In this document: positions 24,630 to 33,067 of the stretch, piece after piece
Layout: each line of letters begins with the position of its first letter
How positions within the stretch are numbered: position 1 is the stretch's first letter
Assembly (NCBI GenBank): GCA_013298845.1
Contig: JAAFJN010000041.1
Coordinates: forward strand, 1 to 41,518
DNA from: Chitinophagales bacterium
Lineage (GTDB): Bacteria > Bacteroidota > Bacteroidia > Chitinophagales > Saprospiraceae
Reading direction: 5' to 3'
Length of the DNA: 41,518 nucleotides
Program-made: the position numbers and the translations under genes
Notes under the pieces: generated by a model
Seen by the model: the letters and a program-made list of their open reading frames with translations, nothing else
Told to the model about the DNA's origin: nothing
The model's database searches: none

Positions 24630-25880
24630 TTAAAAAATTCTGCAACTCAGCACCGTAATATCGTCGGGATAGGGCTGGTTTCCTTTAAATTGTTCAATAT
24701 AAAGCAACAGTTTTTCATTAATGTCCTTGGCGGGAAGGTGGGCGTTGGCCGTCAGGAATTCGAGCAGTAGTTCGTCGCTAAAATCTTCACCGGCCTCGTT
24801 ACGGATATCGGTAAGGCCATCGGTGTATGAAAATAACAAGGCTTCGCTGGTCAGGCAAATGCCACCAATTTCGAGAAAAGGCAATTCGGGCAACCACCCA
24901 AGGATGGTTGTTCCATTTTGTAAACGCACGACTTCTCCTTCCATAATGAGGAAGGGCGGTGTATGTCCGGCGTTGATATAGTGCAAAGTACGGGTTTCGA
25001 GGTCGTATTTGGCCAAAAACAGGGTAATAAAGCGGTCGCCATCGGTAACGCGGTGGACAGCGGCGTTCATTTCCCGTACAATTTCCTCCAACGAAGGTCG
25101 GCGCGGCACCAGGGCGTGAAAATTAGCCTGGAAATTGGCCATCAGCAAAGCGGCCGAAACCCCTTTGCCGGTAATATCGGCGATGCAAAAAGCCACTTTG
25201 TTGTCGGGGAACTCCACAACGTCGTAATAATCGCCCCCAACGGCAAAGTGCGGCTTATAAATGCTACTCATTTCGTAATTGGCGCTGTGGGGGAGTTTGC
25301 GCGGCACCAGTGCTTTTTGGATCTCGGCGGCGAGTTCTACCTCACGGTTAATCAGGCGTTGGTTGAGTTGTTCCTTAAAAAGACGTTTGTTTTCAATGGC
25401 CACCGCCACGACGTTGGTAACAGCGGTGATAAAATCCAATTGCCCCATTAAATCATCACTTTGTTTAAAATTGCCCATAAAAAGATAGGCCAAAGGGATG
25501 TTTTTGTGCATCACCTGCAAACCGTATTCGAACTGTTCGATAAACGGGTTCTCGCTGGGTTGCAGTTTGCGGGTGCCCGAGCCGTGGGTGGCCAATATGG
25601 GCGCAATGGTCGCCGAGTCAAAATGGGTATTATCGGCCCCGGCGGTGGTGACAATTTTCCAGTCGTGGAATTCGCGAAACAAAAGGGTAAATTTACCGAG
25701 TTGAATTTCAAAACTCAGATACCGCCCCAGCATTTCAAAAAGCGCATCTGCACCAACGTTTTCGTTGATGGCCTGGGTAACCGACATGAGTCCCTTGAGT
25801 TGGAACACCTGCCGCCCGATTTTATTTTCCAGCGCCTGAATCCGCGCCAGCACATTCCGCATGTCGTTGATATCTGTCAT
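24630..25880 (-). CDS. GAF/SpoIIE-type PP2C serine phosphatase
   Basis: A 416-residue cytosolic protein: N-terminal coiled coil (about 5-35), a GAF-like sensor (about 36-168), a linking helix (NREVELAAEIQKALVPRKLP, about 176-195) and a SpoIIE/RsbU-type PP2C domain (about 200-416). Metal and active-site motifs are visible: VGGDYYDVV, FCIADITGKGVSAALLMA, YINAGHTPPFL, LLFSYTDGLTDIRN and PDDITVLSCR. Such enzymes usually dephosphorylate an anti-sigma-factor antagonist to release a stress sigma factor. No STAS or HPK-like anti-sigma gene is nearby, so the substrate is unknown. The stop abuts the ATG of the biotinyl protein gene. Confidence 0.93.
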   Translation of the reverse strand: MTDINDMRNVLARIQALENKIGRQVFQLKGLMSVTQAINENVGADALFEMLGRYLSFEIQLGKFTLLFREFHDWKIVTTAGADNTHFDSATIAPILATHGSGTRKLQPSENPFIEQFEYGLQVMHKNIPLAYLFMGNFKQSDDLMGQLDFITAVTNVVAVAIENKRLFKEQLNQRLINREVELAAEIQKALVPRKLPHSANYEMSSIYKPHFAVGGDYYDVVEFPDNKVAFCIADITGKGVSAALLMANFQANFHALVPRRPSLEEIVREMNAAVHRVTDGDRFITLFLAKYDLETRTLHYINAGHTPPFLIMEGEVVRLQNGTTILGWLPELPFLEIGGICLTSEALLFSYTDGLTDIRNEAGEDFSDELLLEFLTANAHLPAKDINEKLLLYIEQFKGNQPYPDDITVLSCRIF

Positions 25881-26046
25881 ATTCCAAATTCGGGTGCAAA
25901 GTACATATTATTCCATTGCCAGTAACAGCGAAAATTCATTCTCTTCTGTTTTCACAATTATTATTTATTTTTTGCCAAAAAATACTGAACTTTGCGCCCG
26001 ATTTTAAACAGGTATAGCCAAAACAGCCCGTTTTTACACAAAAATT

Positions 26047-26607
26047 ATGGAAGAAGTCAGTAAATTATTGAGTGATGGTGAAGTTTCCATGAAAAAAGCA
26101 ATGGAACACCTCGACCACGAATTGGCAAAATTGCGCACCGGAAAGGCCTCCACAAATTTAATTTCCGATTTGTCCGTTGAGTACTACGGTGCTCCAACGG
26201 GTATCAGTCAGGTGGCGAATATTCAGGTCAGCGACGCCCGCACCATTGTAATTCAACCCTGGGAACGCAACATGGTAGGCCCCATTGAGCGCGCTATCAT
26301 CAACGCAAACCTCGGTATTACCCCCATGAACGACGGCGAAATTGTTCGGCTCTCCATTCCGCCACTAACGGAAGAACGCCGCAAAGACCTTTCCAAAAAA
26401 GCAAAGGGAATGGGCGAAGAGGCCAAAGTAGCCGTTCGTAATGTTCGACACAAAGTTTTGGACGGAATCAAAAAAGCCGTGAAAGATGGTTTGGCCGAAG
26501 ATATGGGCAAACGTAAAGAAACGGAAATTCAGGATTTAGTAAACAAATACGTGGCTTTGGTGGAAAAAGTAGTGGAAGCCAAAGAAAAAGAAATCATGAC
26601 AGTTTGA
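26047..26607 (+). CDS. frr: Ribosome recycling factor
   Basis: A 186-residue Frr, which with EF-G splits the post-termination ribosome. The three-helix bundle signatures are complete: LAKLRTGKASTNLISDLSVEYYGAPTG, QPWERNMVGPIERAI, LGITPMNDGEIVRLSIPPLTEERRKDL and KKAVKDGLAEDMGKRKETEIQDLVNKY. Length is standard. A weak TTTGCGCCC sequence (about 25993-26000, preceded by GAAC and not TAnn) lies 50 bases upstream and may be its promoter. It is followed by a DUF5606 gene after a single base. Confidence 0.97.
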   Translation: MEEVSKLLSDGEVSMKKAMEHLDHELAKLRTGKASTNLISDLSVEYYGAPTGISQVANIQVSDARTIVIQPWERNMVGPIERAIINANLGITPMNDGEIVRLSIPPLTEERRKDLSKKAKGMGEEAKVAVRNVRHKVLDGIKKAVKDGLAEDMGKRKETEIQDLVNKYVALVEKVVEAKEKEIMTV

Positions 26608-26608
26608 T

Positions 26609-27076
26609 ATGAATTTAGAAAAATATGTAGTGGTGGCCGGTATGCCCGGTGTACACAAATTAGTATCTACACGCGGCAACGGACTCATTATTGACGACCG
26701 TACCGAAAATCGCACGCGTTTCGTCGCCGTTCGTCAACACCCGGTGACGGCTTTGGGTACCATTGGTATCTACATTGATGATAATGAAGGGGGCGATACC
26801 ATCTCTTTAGGTGAGGTTTTTAACAAAATGGAAGCCATTATCGAAGCGCATCCATTGCCCGATGCCAAAGCCGACAGCGCTGCGCTGCGCGCTTATTTTA
26901 CGGAGGTGCTGCCCAACCACGACCAGGATCGGGTACACATTAACGACATTAAAAAATGCATCAAATGGTTTGGCTTTATGCACGCTAAAGGTATGCTGGA
27001 GGAAGCCAGAAAGGCTGCCGAAACCGCAACTGAAACCGCGACCGAAGCAGTTGCCGAAACCGACGACAACAAATAA
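26609..27076 (+). CDS. DUF5606 family protein
   Basis: A 155-residue cytosolic protein of the Bacteroidota-specific DUF5606 family. Visible landmarks are the N-terminal VVAGMPGVHKLVSTRGNGLIIDD segment, the strand ALGTIGIYIDD, GEVFNKMEAI and a helical part ending IKWFGFMHAKGML; a low-complexity Ala/Glu/Thr tail follows (about 132-155). Function is unknown. It starts one base after the frr stop, so it is translationally coupled to a ribosome factor, which hints at a translation or growth-related role (inference). Confidence 0.88.
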   Translation: MNLEKYVVVAGMPGVHKLVSTRGNGLIIDDRTENRTRFVAVRQHPVTALGTIGIYIDDNEGGDTISLGEVFNKMEAIIEAHPLPDAKADSAALRAYFTEVLPNHDQDRVHINDIKKCIKWFGFMHAKGMLEEARKAAETATETATEAVAETDDNK

Positions 27077-27082
27077 ACCATT

Positions 27083-27832
27083 ATGTACAAAGGCAAAAAA
27101 GTAATTGTGGTTTTGCCGGCCTACAACGCCGCAAAAACGTTGGAAAAAACGTATCGGGAGATCCCTTTGGACCTGGTGGATGAAGTGATTCTTTGTGATG
27201 ACCACAGCCGAGACAATACCGCTGACTTGGCTAAGTCCTTGGGTATCAATCACGTTATTGTCCATGAAAAAAATAAAGGCTACGGAGGTAATCAAAAATC
27301 ACTGTACAATAAAGCCCTGGAGTTAAAAGGTGATATTGTGATCATGCTTCACCCTGATTACCAGTACACGCCGCTGCTGATTCCTTCGATGGTGAATATC
27401 ATCGGCGAAGGTTTATACCCCGTTGTACTGGGGTCGCGGATTCTTGGTATGGGTGCTTTGAAAGGCGGTATGCCCTTGTACAAATACATTGCCAACCGTT
27501 TCCTGACCTTTTCACAAAATGTACTGGTGCGCTACAAATTATCGGAATACCACACCGGTTACCGCTCTTTTAGCCGCGAAGTATTAGAAACCATTAATTT
27601 TAACGCCAACTCCGATGACTTCGTTTTTGATAACGAGATGTTGTCTCAAATCATTTATGCGGGGTTCGACATTGGTGAGGTGACTTGCCCCACCAAGTAC
27701 TTTGAAGAGGCTTCAAGTATTAATTTTAGCCGTAGTATGAAGTACGGACTCGGTGTTTTGCGCGTTTCTATGGGGCATTTTTTCCAACGCCTCGGCATTG
27801 TTAATTTGCCTATGTACAAACGGAATAAGTGA
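27083..27832 (+). CDS. Family 2 glycosyltransferase
   Basis: A 249-residue GT-A fold glycosyltransferase of the DPM1/WcaA-like kind. Nucleotide-sugar motifs: VVLPAYNAAKTLEKTYREIP, then DEVILCDDHSRDNTADLA, KNKGYGGNQKSLYNKAL and the DXD-like MLHPDYQYTP, with a GYRSFSREVLE acceptor-site segment. There is no transmembrane helix. It probably transfers a sugar to a polyprenyl phosphate or envelope glycan; the sugar cannot be told from sequence. It follows the DUF5606 gene by 6 bases. Its TGA stop (27830-27832) lies in the first 7-bp word of the downstream repeat element. Confidence 0.9.
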   Translation: MYKGKKVIVVLPAYNAAKTLEKTYREIPLDLVDEVILCDDHSRDNTADLAKSLGINHVIVHEKNKGYGGNQKSLYNKALELKGDIVIMLHPDYQYTPLLIPSMVNIIGEGLYPVVLGSRILGMGALKGGMPLYKYIANRFLTFSQNVLVRYKLSEYHTGYRSFSREVLETINFNANSDDFVFDNEMLSQIIYAGFDIGEVTCPTKYFEEASSINFSRSMKYGLGVLRVSMGHFFQRLGIVNLPMYKRNK

Positions 27833-28034
27833 ATAGTGAATAGTGTAGAGTGAAAAGTTTGCTCGTCGTAGAGTGTTCTTTTTTTAGTGATGAGATAGAA
27901 GCGATGAGAGATAAATGTATTCTTCTTTTCTCTTTTAAAATATTTAAAATGAGCACTCTACGCTTAGTGAATCTTAGTGTATTCTTATTTTCTTAGTGGT
28001 AAAAAAAACACTCTACGACGGGCAAACTTTTCAC
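27829..28034. repeat. Paired-heptamer element 1: left words, 34-bp stem, core
   Basis: On the left are four 7-bp words (GTGAATA twice, GTGTAGA, GTGAAAA; 27829-27856). Bases 27850-27883 pair with 28001-28034: 34 positions with one G-U wobble (27863/28021) and one mismatch (27878/28006). The arms are capped by a T run and an A run. The 117-base core (27884-28000) repeats TTAGTG-type words. It also holds a second CACTCTACG (27954-27962) that could pair with CGTAGAGTG of the left arm (27867-27875) in place of the outer copy (28009-28017). It sits between two convergent genes and is symmetric: transcripts from both enter nearly the same sequence and then a T run. Confidence 0.85.
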
Positions 28035-28097
28035 TATTCGTTTTTCACTTTTCACTTTTCACTTTTCACTTTTCACTTTTCACTTTTCACTTTTCAC
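28028..28097. repeat. Tandem heptamer array TTTTCAC x9
   Basis: One copy of TTTTCAC at 28028-28034, one degenerate unit (TATTCGT, 28035-28041), then eight perfect copies (28042-28097). It is the inverted counterpart of the GTGAAAA-type words at 27829-27856. The array runs into selD: its last ~18 bases encode the final residues and the stop of that gene. Confidence 0.95.
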
Positions 28098-29123
28098 TAA
28101 AATCAAGTGTTCTGCCTCTCCGCTGTGGATAGTGCCAAAAGCCGTTAATTCCAAACCCCAAGCGCGGGTTTCTTGTTCAAAATCGGCCGTATGTTCGGGG
28201 GCAACAGCCACTAACAAGCCACCGCTGGTTTGTGGGTCCGCCAAAATTTGCTGGTGTAACTCCGATGCGCCACCTACTTTAGAACCATAACTGTCCCAGT
28301 TGCGGTTAGTACCACCCGGTACACATTTTTTTGCCAGATAATAGTCCAGAATCGCCCGGTCAATAACGGGTACGCGGTCAAATTCCACCGTCGCGTGCGC
28401 ATTGGATGCCTCGCACATTTCGGATAAATGGCCCAATAAGCCAAAGCCCGTTACGTCGGTCATGGCTTGCACATAGGGTAAAGTTCCAAAAAACGTCCCG
28501 ATTTTATTCAATTTTTTCATTGAATCCGGAGCCATGTGCGCGTGTTCGGGGAGCAAATGGTCTTTTTTCTGGGCAGTTGTCAAAATACCCACGCCCAGTG
28601 GTTTGGTCAGGTACAAACGTGCGCCATGGGTAGCGCCGCCGTTTTTTTTCAGGTTGGCAATGGGAACGCGCCCGGTTACCGCCAATCCAAAAATAGGTTC
28701 CGGCGAATCTATACTGTGCCCGCCCGCCAACGGAATACCAGCCTCGGCACAAGCCGAACGGCTGCCTTCAATCACGGCATTGGCCACTTCGGGCGCCAGT
28801 AGGTTGATGGGCCAACCCAAAATTGCAATCGCCAGCAAAGGCGTACCCCCCATAGCGTAGATGTCACTAATGGCATTGACGGAGGCGATGCGGCCAAAAT
28901 CGGCGGGATCGTCCACAATGGGCATAAAAAAATCCGTGGTACTGATGATCGCGGTTCCGTCACCCAAATCCATTACGGCGGCATCGTCGCGTTCTTCGTT
29001 GCCCACCAACAGGGTGGGGTAGTGGGCTTTGGCGTGCTGCGACAGTAGAATTTGATCGAGTACCTTGGGTGATATTTTACAACCACAGCCCGCGCCGTGG
29101 GAATATTGGGTGAGTTTTATCAT
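28080..29123 (-). CDS. selD: Selenide, water dikinase (selenophosphate synthase)
   Basis: A 347-residue SelD, making selenophosphate from selenide and ATP for selenocysteine or 2-selenouridine. The active site [10 protein letters not shown] has Cys13 and Lys16, so this is a Cys-type enzyme with no in-frame TGA. ATP/metal motifs follow: [71 protein letters not shown] and DPQTSGGLL. The last residues (VKSEK) and the stop are written by the TTTTCAC heptamer array, so the extreme C-terminus has been replaced or extended by repeat. Last gene of the minus run from mutL, 10 bases after a rhomboid gene. No selA/selB/mnmH is in the window. Confidence 0.95.
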   Translation of the reverse strand: MIKLTQYSHGAGCGCKISPKVLDQILLSQHAKAHYPTLLVGNEERDDAAVMDLGDGTAIISTTDFFMPIVDDPADFGRIASVNAISDIYAMGGTPLLAIAILGWPINLLAPEVANAVIEGSRSACAEAGIPLAGGHSIDSPEPIFGLAVTGRVPIANLKKNGGATHGARLYLTKPLGVGILTTAQKKDHLLPEHAHMAPDSMKKLNKIGTFFGTLPYVQAMTDVTGFGLLGHLSEMCEASNAHATVEFDRVPVIDRAILDYYLAKKCVPGGTNRNWDSYGSKVGGASELHQQILADPQTSGGLLVAVAPEHTADFEQETRAWGLELTAFGTIHSGEAEHLILVKSEK

Positions 29124-29133
29124 TGATTCAATT

Positions 29134-30066
29134 CTATTTTCGGCGGCTGGCTTCGTATAAAAAGTCTTTTTCTTCCTGGGTCAGTTGTTCAAACCCTTTT
29201 TGTTTTATTTTATCCAGAATTTGATCCAGACGCTCTTGGTGCGAAACATCCGTTTTGCCCGATCCCTGCGCCCGTGTTTGTTGTTGGGTTTGCTCGCGGC
29301 GGTTGTGGGTAACGCGCATTTTGGGTTTTCGGCGGGTGAATAACCCCGAAATGAAATCATCTATTTTATCCAAAATACGATTCACGGGTTCCGTCCAGTC
29401 ATTCCGATCGCGCAGTGCGTACACGTACGCGACCCCAAAAATAAAACCACCCAAGTGGGCTGCATGTCCGCCGGAGTTATAGATGCCGGAAACGCCCACA
29501 AGGTCGAGCAGCACCATAATAAGTACGATGTATTTGATTTTTACTTCGCCCAAAAACAAAAGCCCCACCCGGTACTCGGGATTGAGCATCAAGGCAGTGC
29601 CGCCAAAAGCCATTACTGCCGCCGAAGCCCCCAACGCGTGTTCGCCAATGGAAGGCAAAAGATTGGCGGTAATAAAATACAAAAAACCACCGGCCAGGCC
29701 TCCCAATAAATAAATGGGCAGTACTCGGCGGTCGCCAATTAAATCGCCGACAATAGTGCCAAACATGGAGAGCCAAATCATGTTTCCGATTAAGTGCCAT
29801 AGTCCCTGGTGCAGGAAAATACTGGTTATCGGGGTCCAAATATGCCAAAGCAGTTCGCGCCAATCGGCGGGAAAGCAAAAATAATGCAGTATATCCCACA
29901 GCAGCAGGCTGCTTACTTCGCGGCCTGCACCGTATATGTTACAGCCAAGATTAACAATCTGTACGAGTACAAATACCAATACATTTATCAGTATGAGTTT
30001 ACGGACCATATTGCCCATTTTAAAACCATACTTGAGGTCATTCCAAAGTGAATTAAATAAAGACAT
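29134..30066 (-). CDS. Rhomboid-family intramembrane serine protease
   Basis: A 310-residue membrane protease with six or more hydrophobic helices. Catalytic residues are present: Ser148 in GASAA (GxSx motif) and His204 in AHLGGFIFG. The L1 loop and the [11 protein letters not shown] helix 2 motif are also seen (residues 86-96). A soluble, charged, Gln/Arg-rich tail of ~80 residues (about 230-310) follows, ending in [18 protein letters not shown], common in Bacteroidota rhomboids. It lies 1 base after a second rhomboid gene, in the mutL-selD run. Substrates are unknown. Confidence 0.93.
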   Translation of the reverse strand: MSLFNSLWNDLKYGFKMGNMVRKLILINVLVFVLVQIVNLGCNIYGAGREVSSLLLWDILHYFCFPADWRELLWHIWTPITSIFLHQGLWHLIGNMIWLSMFGTIVGDLIGDRRVLPIYLLGGLAGGFLYFITANLLPSIGEHALGASAAVMAFGGTALMLNPEYRVGLLFLGEVKIKYIVLIMVLLDLVGVSGIYNSGGHAAHLGGFIFGVAYVYALRDRNDWTEPVNRILDKIDDFISGLFTRRKPKMRVTHNRREQTQQQTRAQGSGKTDVSHQERLDQILDKIKQKGFEQLTQEEKDFLYEASRRK

Positions 30067-30067
30067 T

Positions 30068-30742
30068 TTAAAAAGTGCGTCGTTTTTTATGCCACAACAA
30101 AATAATTAGGATTCCGGTGACGGCTCCACCCAGGTGGGCAAAGTGGGCAATTCCGCTTGACATGCGTTGTACCCCGTACACCAGTTCTAAAACGGCCATA
30201 ATGGGCACAAAATACTTGGCTTTTAAGGAAATAGGTGGAAAAATAAGGCTGATAACGTTATTGGGGAATAAGTAAGCAAAGGCGACCAATACCCCAAATA
30301 TGGCCCCGGATGCACCAAGCATTGGCACGTTCCAGGTTTCGGGATTAATGCCAGCCGAGGATAATTCCCAATATTGTACCCCCATATAAATGGCGTATGC
30401 TCCCACGCCACAACTCAGGTAATATAGCAAAAAACGCTTTTCACCCCATTCCCTTTCAATCATTGGACCAAAAAAATACAACGACATCATGTTAAATAAA
30501 ATGTGCGACAAACTGCCGTGCATAAACATGTGGGTCGCTATTTGAAAGGGCTGAAAGTACATGGAGCCGGGCATAAAAGCGGCTAATTTGAGCCGCCCCA
30601 GGTGCTCATAACCGGGCATATCAGGGTTACCGGCCGACTCTCTGCCCAACAAAATATACGTACCGATAAACATCAGTACATTAATGATAACGAGGTGGCG
30701 AACAACGCCGGTAAAAGGCGGGTTAAAACTAAAATTCGACAT
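30068..30742 (-). CDS. Rhomboid-family intramembrane serine protease
   Basis: A 224-residue six-helix rhomboid. Motifs: HMFMHGSLSHILFNMMSLYFFG on helix 2, catalytic Ser145 in GASGAIFG and His203 in AHLGGAVTG. Unlike its neighbour it has no soluble tail; it ends in a short basic WHKKRRTF. It is 4 bases downstream of mutL and 1 base upstream of the second rhomboid gene. The two are distant enough in sequence to be different subfamilies, not a recent duplication. Confidence 0.94.
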   Translation of the reverse strand: MSNFSFNPPFTGVVRHLVIINVLMFIGTYILLGRESAGNPDMPGYEHLGRLKLAAFMPGSMYFQPFQIATHMFMHGSLSHILFNMMSLYFFGPMIEREWGEKRFLLYYLSCGVGAYAIYMGVQYWELSSAGINPETWNVPMLGASGAIFGVLVAFAYLFPNNVISLIFPPISLKAKYFVPIMAVLELVYGVQRMSSGIAHFAHLGGAVTGILIILLWHKKRRTF

Positions 30743-30746
30743 AAGA

Positions 30747-32714
30747 TTAACTAAAACGTTTCAGGAGTTCATCCAGATCAATCGTAATAAAGCAATTTCG
30801 ACCAAATGGGCTTTTATAAGGAATGGCGCACGCGAACAACTGATCAATTAAATCTTGCATTTCCGTTACAGTAAGGGATTGTCCTTTGCGAATGGCTGCA
30901 TTTCGGGCCATTGAACGGGCAATATTTTCCGAAATACCCAGACTCAAGGCCATATTGTTGCGGTATTGATCCAGCATTTTTTCTACCAATGCCACTTCGT
31001 CGGCACCGGGCGGCAATTCGGCCGGATGACCGTGAATTACAAATGTATTTCCCCCAAATTCACCAATGTCAAAACCCAAGCGGTTAATTTCCGGCAGAAT
31101 TTCGCGCAGCAACACCGCATCGGCGGGGGCAACATCCATGGTGCGGGGAAATAAGGCAGCCTGGGTGGCAATGGGCTGTTCGGTCAATGCCTGCATGTAC
31201 CGTTCGTACAAAATGCGTTCACTGGCGGTTTGTTGGTCTATGAGCAAAAATCCCGATTTTATTTGACTGACAATGTATTGATTGTGAATCTGATAGGGTT
31301 CTTTTTTGTTTTTGCTAAAACTACCACTTTCATCATCAATGGCCATAATATCCATTTCGCCCTCGGCCAAAGGTGTTTGTGTAGCGGCGGGCGGTGCGGG
31401 TGGAATGGGTGCATCGTGATCACCCGAAAAACCGGATAACCATTGTTCAATGTTCACCACCACCGTACCGTCGTCGTTGCCACTGCCCTCGTCTTTTTTG
31501 ATCAAATCCAAACCTTCGTACAAGCGTTGCCAATTGCGCAAATTGCTATCGTGCCGGTTTTCGTCGGTGCGTTTGCTGCCCCCGAAGGTGCCGCCGGTGC
31601 CATCGCCGGAAGCCTTGGAGGTGTATTCTGAAATGGTTCGGGGTTCCAGCGGATTACCGGGTGGCATAAGCCCGCCGGGCCGGATAAACGCCGATTCCTG
31701 ATCAAAATCAATCGTTGGGGTGACATTGTTGGAACCTAAAGCATGTCTGACGCTCACTTTAAGTACATTGTACGTAAGTTTTTCGTCGTCAAACTTGATT
31801 TCCTGTTTGGTCGGGTGAATATTGATATCCAGGTGCACCGGGTCCAGTTCGAGAAACAGTACGTACAACGGATGTTGTCCTTCGGGGATTAAATCTTCGT
31901 AAGCGCTGACCACGGCGTGGTGCAGGTACGATGATTTAATAAAGCGGTTATTAACGAAAAAAAACTGTTCGCCCCGCGATTTTTTAGCGGCGTCGGGTTT
32001 GCCTACGAACCCTTTAATGCGCAACATTTCGGTTTCTTCCTGGGCCGGAACTAATTTTTTATTCACGGTCTCTCCCAGGATTTTTACAATGCGCTGGCGC
32101 AAATTACCGGCGGGCAGATGAAAAACTTCCTGGTCGTTGTGGTGGAGGCTAAAAAACAGGTCCGGGTTCGACATGGCCACCCGCTGAAACTCGTCCATGA
32201 TGTGCCGCATCTCGATAATATCACTTTTTAAGAAATTACGGCGCGCCGGTACACTAAAAAACAAGTTTTTTACGGCAATAGAAGTGCCTTCCGGTGCCTG
32301 ACAGGGTTCTTGCAGGGTCACCTGCGAGTTTTGAATTTGAATAAGCGTGCCCAACTCGTCGGTGTGACGGCGGGTGCGCAGTTCAATTTGAGCAACGGCG
32401 GCAATAGACGCCATTGCCTCGCCCCGAAAACCCATAGTCCGGATCGCAAATAAATCCTGGGTAGTGCGAATTTTGGAGGTAGCATGGCGCTCGAAGCACA
32501 TACGGGCATCCGTTTCCGACATGCCGCACCCGTTGTCAATAACCTGAATCAGGGTTTTGCCTGCATCCCGGATGATTAACCGGATTTGAGTGGCACCCGC
32601 ATCCACGGAATTTTCCAATAATTCCTTCACTACCGAGGCCGGTCGTTGTACAACTTCGCCGGCTGCGATCTGATTCGCTACGTTTTCAGGTAAGAGTTGA
32701 ATTACATCTGCCAT
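30747..32714 (-). CDS. mutL: DNA mismatch repair protein MutL
   Basis: A 655-residue MutL. The GHKL ATPase N-terminus is intact: IAAGEVVQRPASVVKELLENSVDAGAT, DNGCGM, and TMGFRGEAMASIAAVAQ. The transducer domain has INIHPTKQEIKF (about 300). A Gly/Asp/Pro-rich linker (about 350-460) joins the C-terminal dimerisation domain. There the endonuclease motif DQHA(x)2E(x)4E reads DQQTASERILYE (His to Gln), and the final metal-site region reads SPFGRN in place of the usual Cys/His form. Nuclease activity is therefore doubtful from sequence. It heads the minus-strand run mutL-rhomboid-rhomboid-selD. Confidence 0.96.
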   Translation of the reverse strand: MADVIQLLPENVANQIAAGEVVQRPASVVKELLENSVDAGATQIRLIIRDAGKTLIQVIDNGCGMSETDARMCFERHATSKIRTTQDLFAIRTMGFRGEAMASIAAVAQIELRTRRHTDELGTLIQIQNSQVTLQEPCQAPEGTSIAVKNLFFSVPARRNFLKSDIIEMRHIMDEFQRVAMSNPDLFFSLHHNDQEVFHLPAGNLRQRIVKILGETVNKKLVPAQEETEMLRIKGFVGKPDAAKKSRGEQFFFVNNRFIKSSYLHHAVVSAYEDLIPEGQHPLYVLFLELDPVHLDINIHPTKQEIKFDDEKLTYNVLKVSVRHALGSNNVTPTIDFDQESAFIRPGGLMPPGNPLEPRTISEYTSKASGDGTGGTFGGSKRTDENRHDSNLRNWQRLYEGLDLIKKDEGSGNDDGTVVVNIEQWLSGFSGDHDAPIPPAPPAATQTPLAEGEMDIMAIDDESGSFSKNKKEPYQIHNQYIVSQIKSGFLLIDQQTASERILYERYMQALTEQPIATQAALFPRTMDVAPADAVLLREILPEINRLGFDIGEFGGNTFVIHGHPAELPPGADEVALVEKMLDQYRNNMALSLGISENIARSMARNAAIRKGQSLTVTEMQDLIDQLFACAIPYKSPFGRNCFITIDLDELLKRFS

Positions 32715-32733
32715 AGTTTTTAAAAAAAGCGCA

Positions 32734-32741
32734 CAAAGATA
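32734..32741 (-). promoter_or_regulatory. -7 promoter box for mutL (minus)
   Basis: Reads TATCTTTG followed by TGCGC on the minus strand. The start would be near 32728, about 13 bases before the mutL ATG (32714). No TTG at the expected -33 distance. Confidence 0.5.
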
Positions 32742-32785
32742 CCGATAAAAAATCAGCAGAATGGCATTTTTTAATATTCCCGTCT

Positions 32786-32793
32786 TACTTTTG
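32786..32793 (+). promoter_or_regulatory. -7 promoter box for the 42-residue ORF
   Basis: TACTTTTG followed by CGCCGA. Transcription from about 32800 excludes the in-frame ATG at 32761 and points to ATG 32827. No -33 TTG is evident. Confidence 0.5.
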
Positions 32794-32826
32794 CGCCGAC
32801 TTTTAAAATGCTATCACTTAAAAGAT

Positions 32827-32955
32827 ATGGATAATATTAAAAATACACGTGGAAAAGGGTATTGTATGCTCTATTTGATAATGTTTTTCTTCTTTTTCAC
32901 CAGCCTTGTGCTTATGCTGTGCAATCGCGGCAGTTTGCTGGAGTTTCCGAAATAG
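32827..32955 (+). CDS. Possible 42-residue single-pass membrane protein
   Basis: A short open frame with one strongly hydrophobic helix (about 14-32, rich in Leu, Ile, Met and Phe) after a basic, polar start (MDNIKNTRGKG). There is no homology I recognise. Support is positional: a TAnnTTTG box 34 bases upstream, a 16-bp hairpin 36 bases downstream, and no other gene in the gap between mutL and the barrel gene. Against it: no ribosome-binding site is obvious and so short a frame can occur by chance. Confidence 0.45.
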   Translation: MDNIKNTRGKGYCMLYLIMFFFFFTSLVLMLCNRGSLLEFPK

Positions 32956-32991
32956 TAAACGCCCGTACTTAATTTGTACATGTTTCATACT

Positions 32992-33032
32992 GATGTTTAG
33001 TATCGGCAAATAAAAGCCTGATACTAAACATC
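32992..33032. terminator. 16-bp hairpin between convergent genes
   Basis: Bases 32992-33007 pair with 33016-33032 (16 bp, one bulged T at 33019), with an 8-base A-rich loop. It sits between the 42-residue frame (+) and the barrel gene (-) and is probably a bidirectional stop. A T run is weak on both sides, so a different role is possible. Confidence 0.65.
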
Positions 33033-33067
33033 TCGGTGGTTTATTAGTTTTGTGGTTTTTGATAAAA

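Noticed and set aside
29070..29100. Selenocysteine codon in selD
   Set aside because: The active-site position is a normal Cys codon (GCGCK); there is no in-frame TGA.
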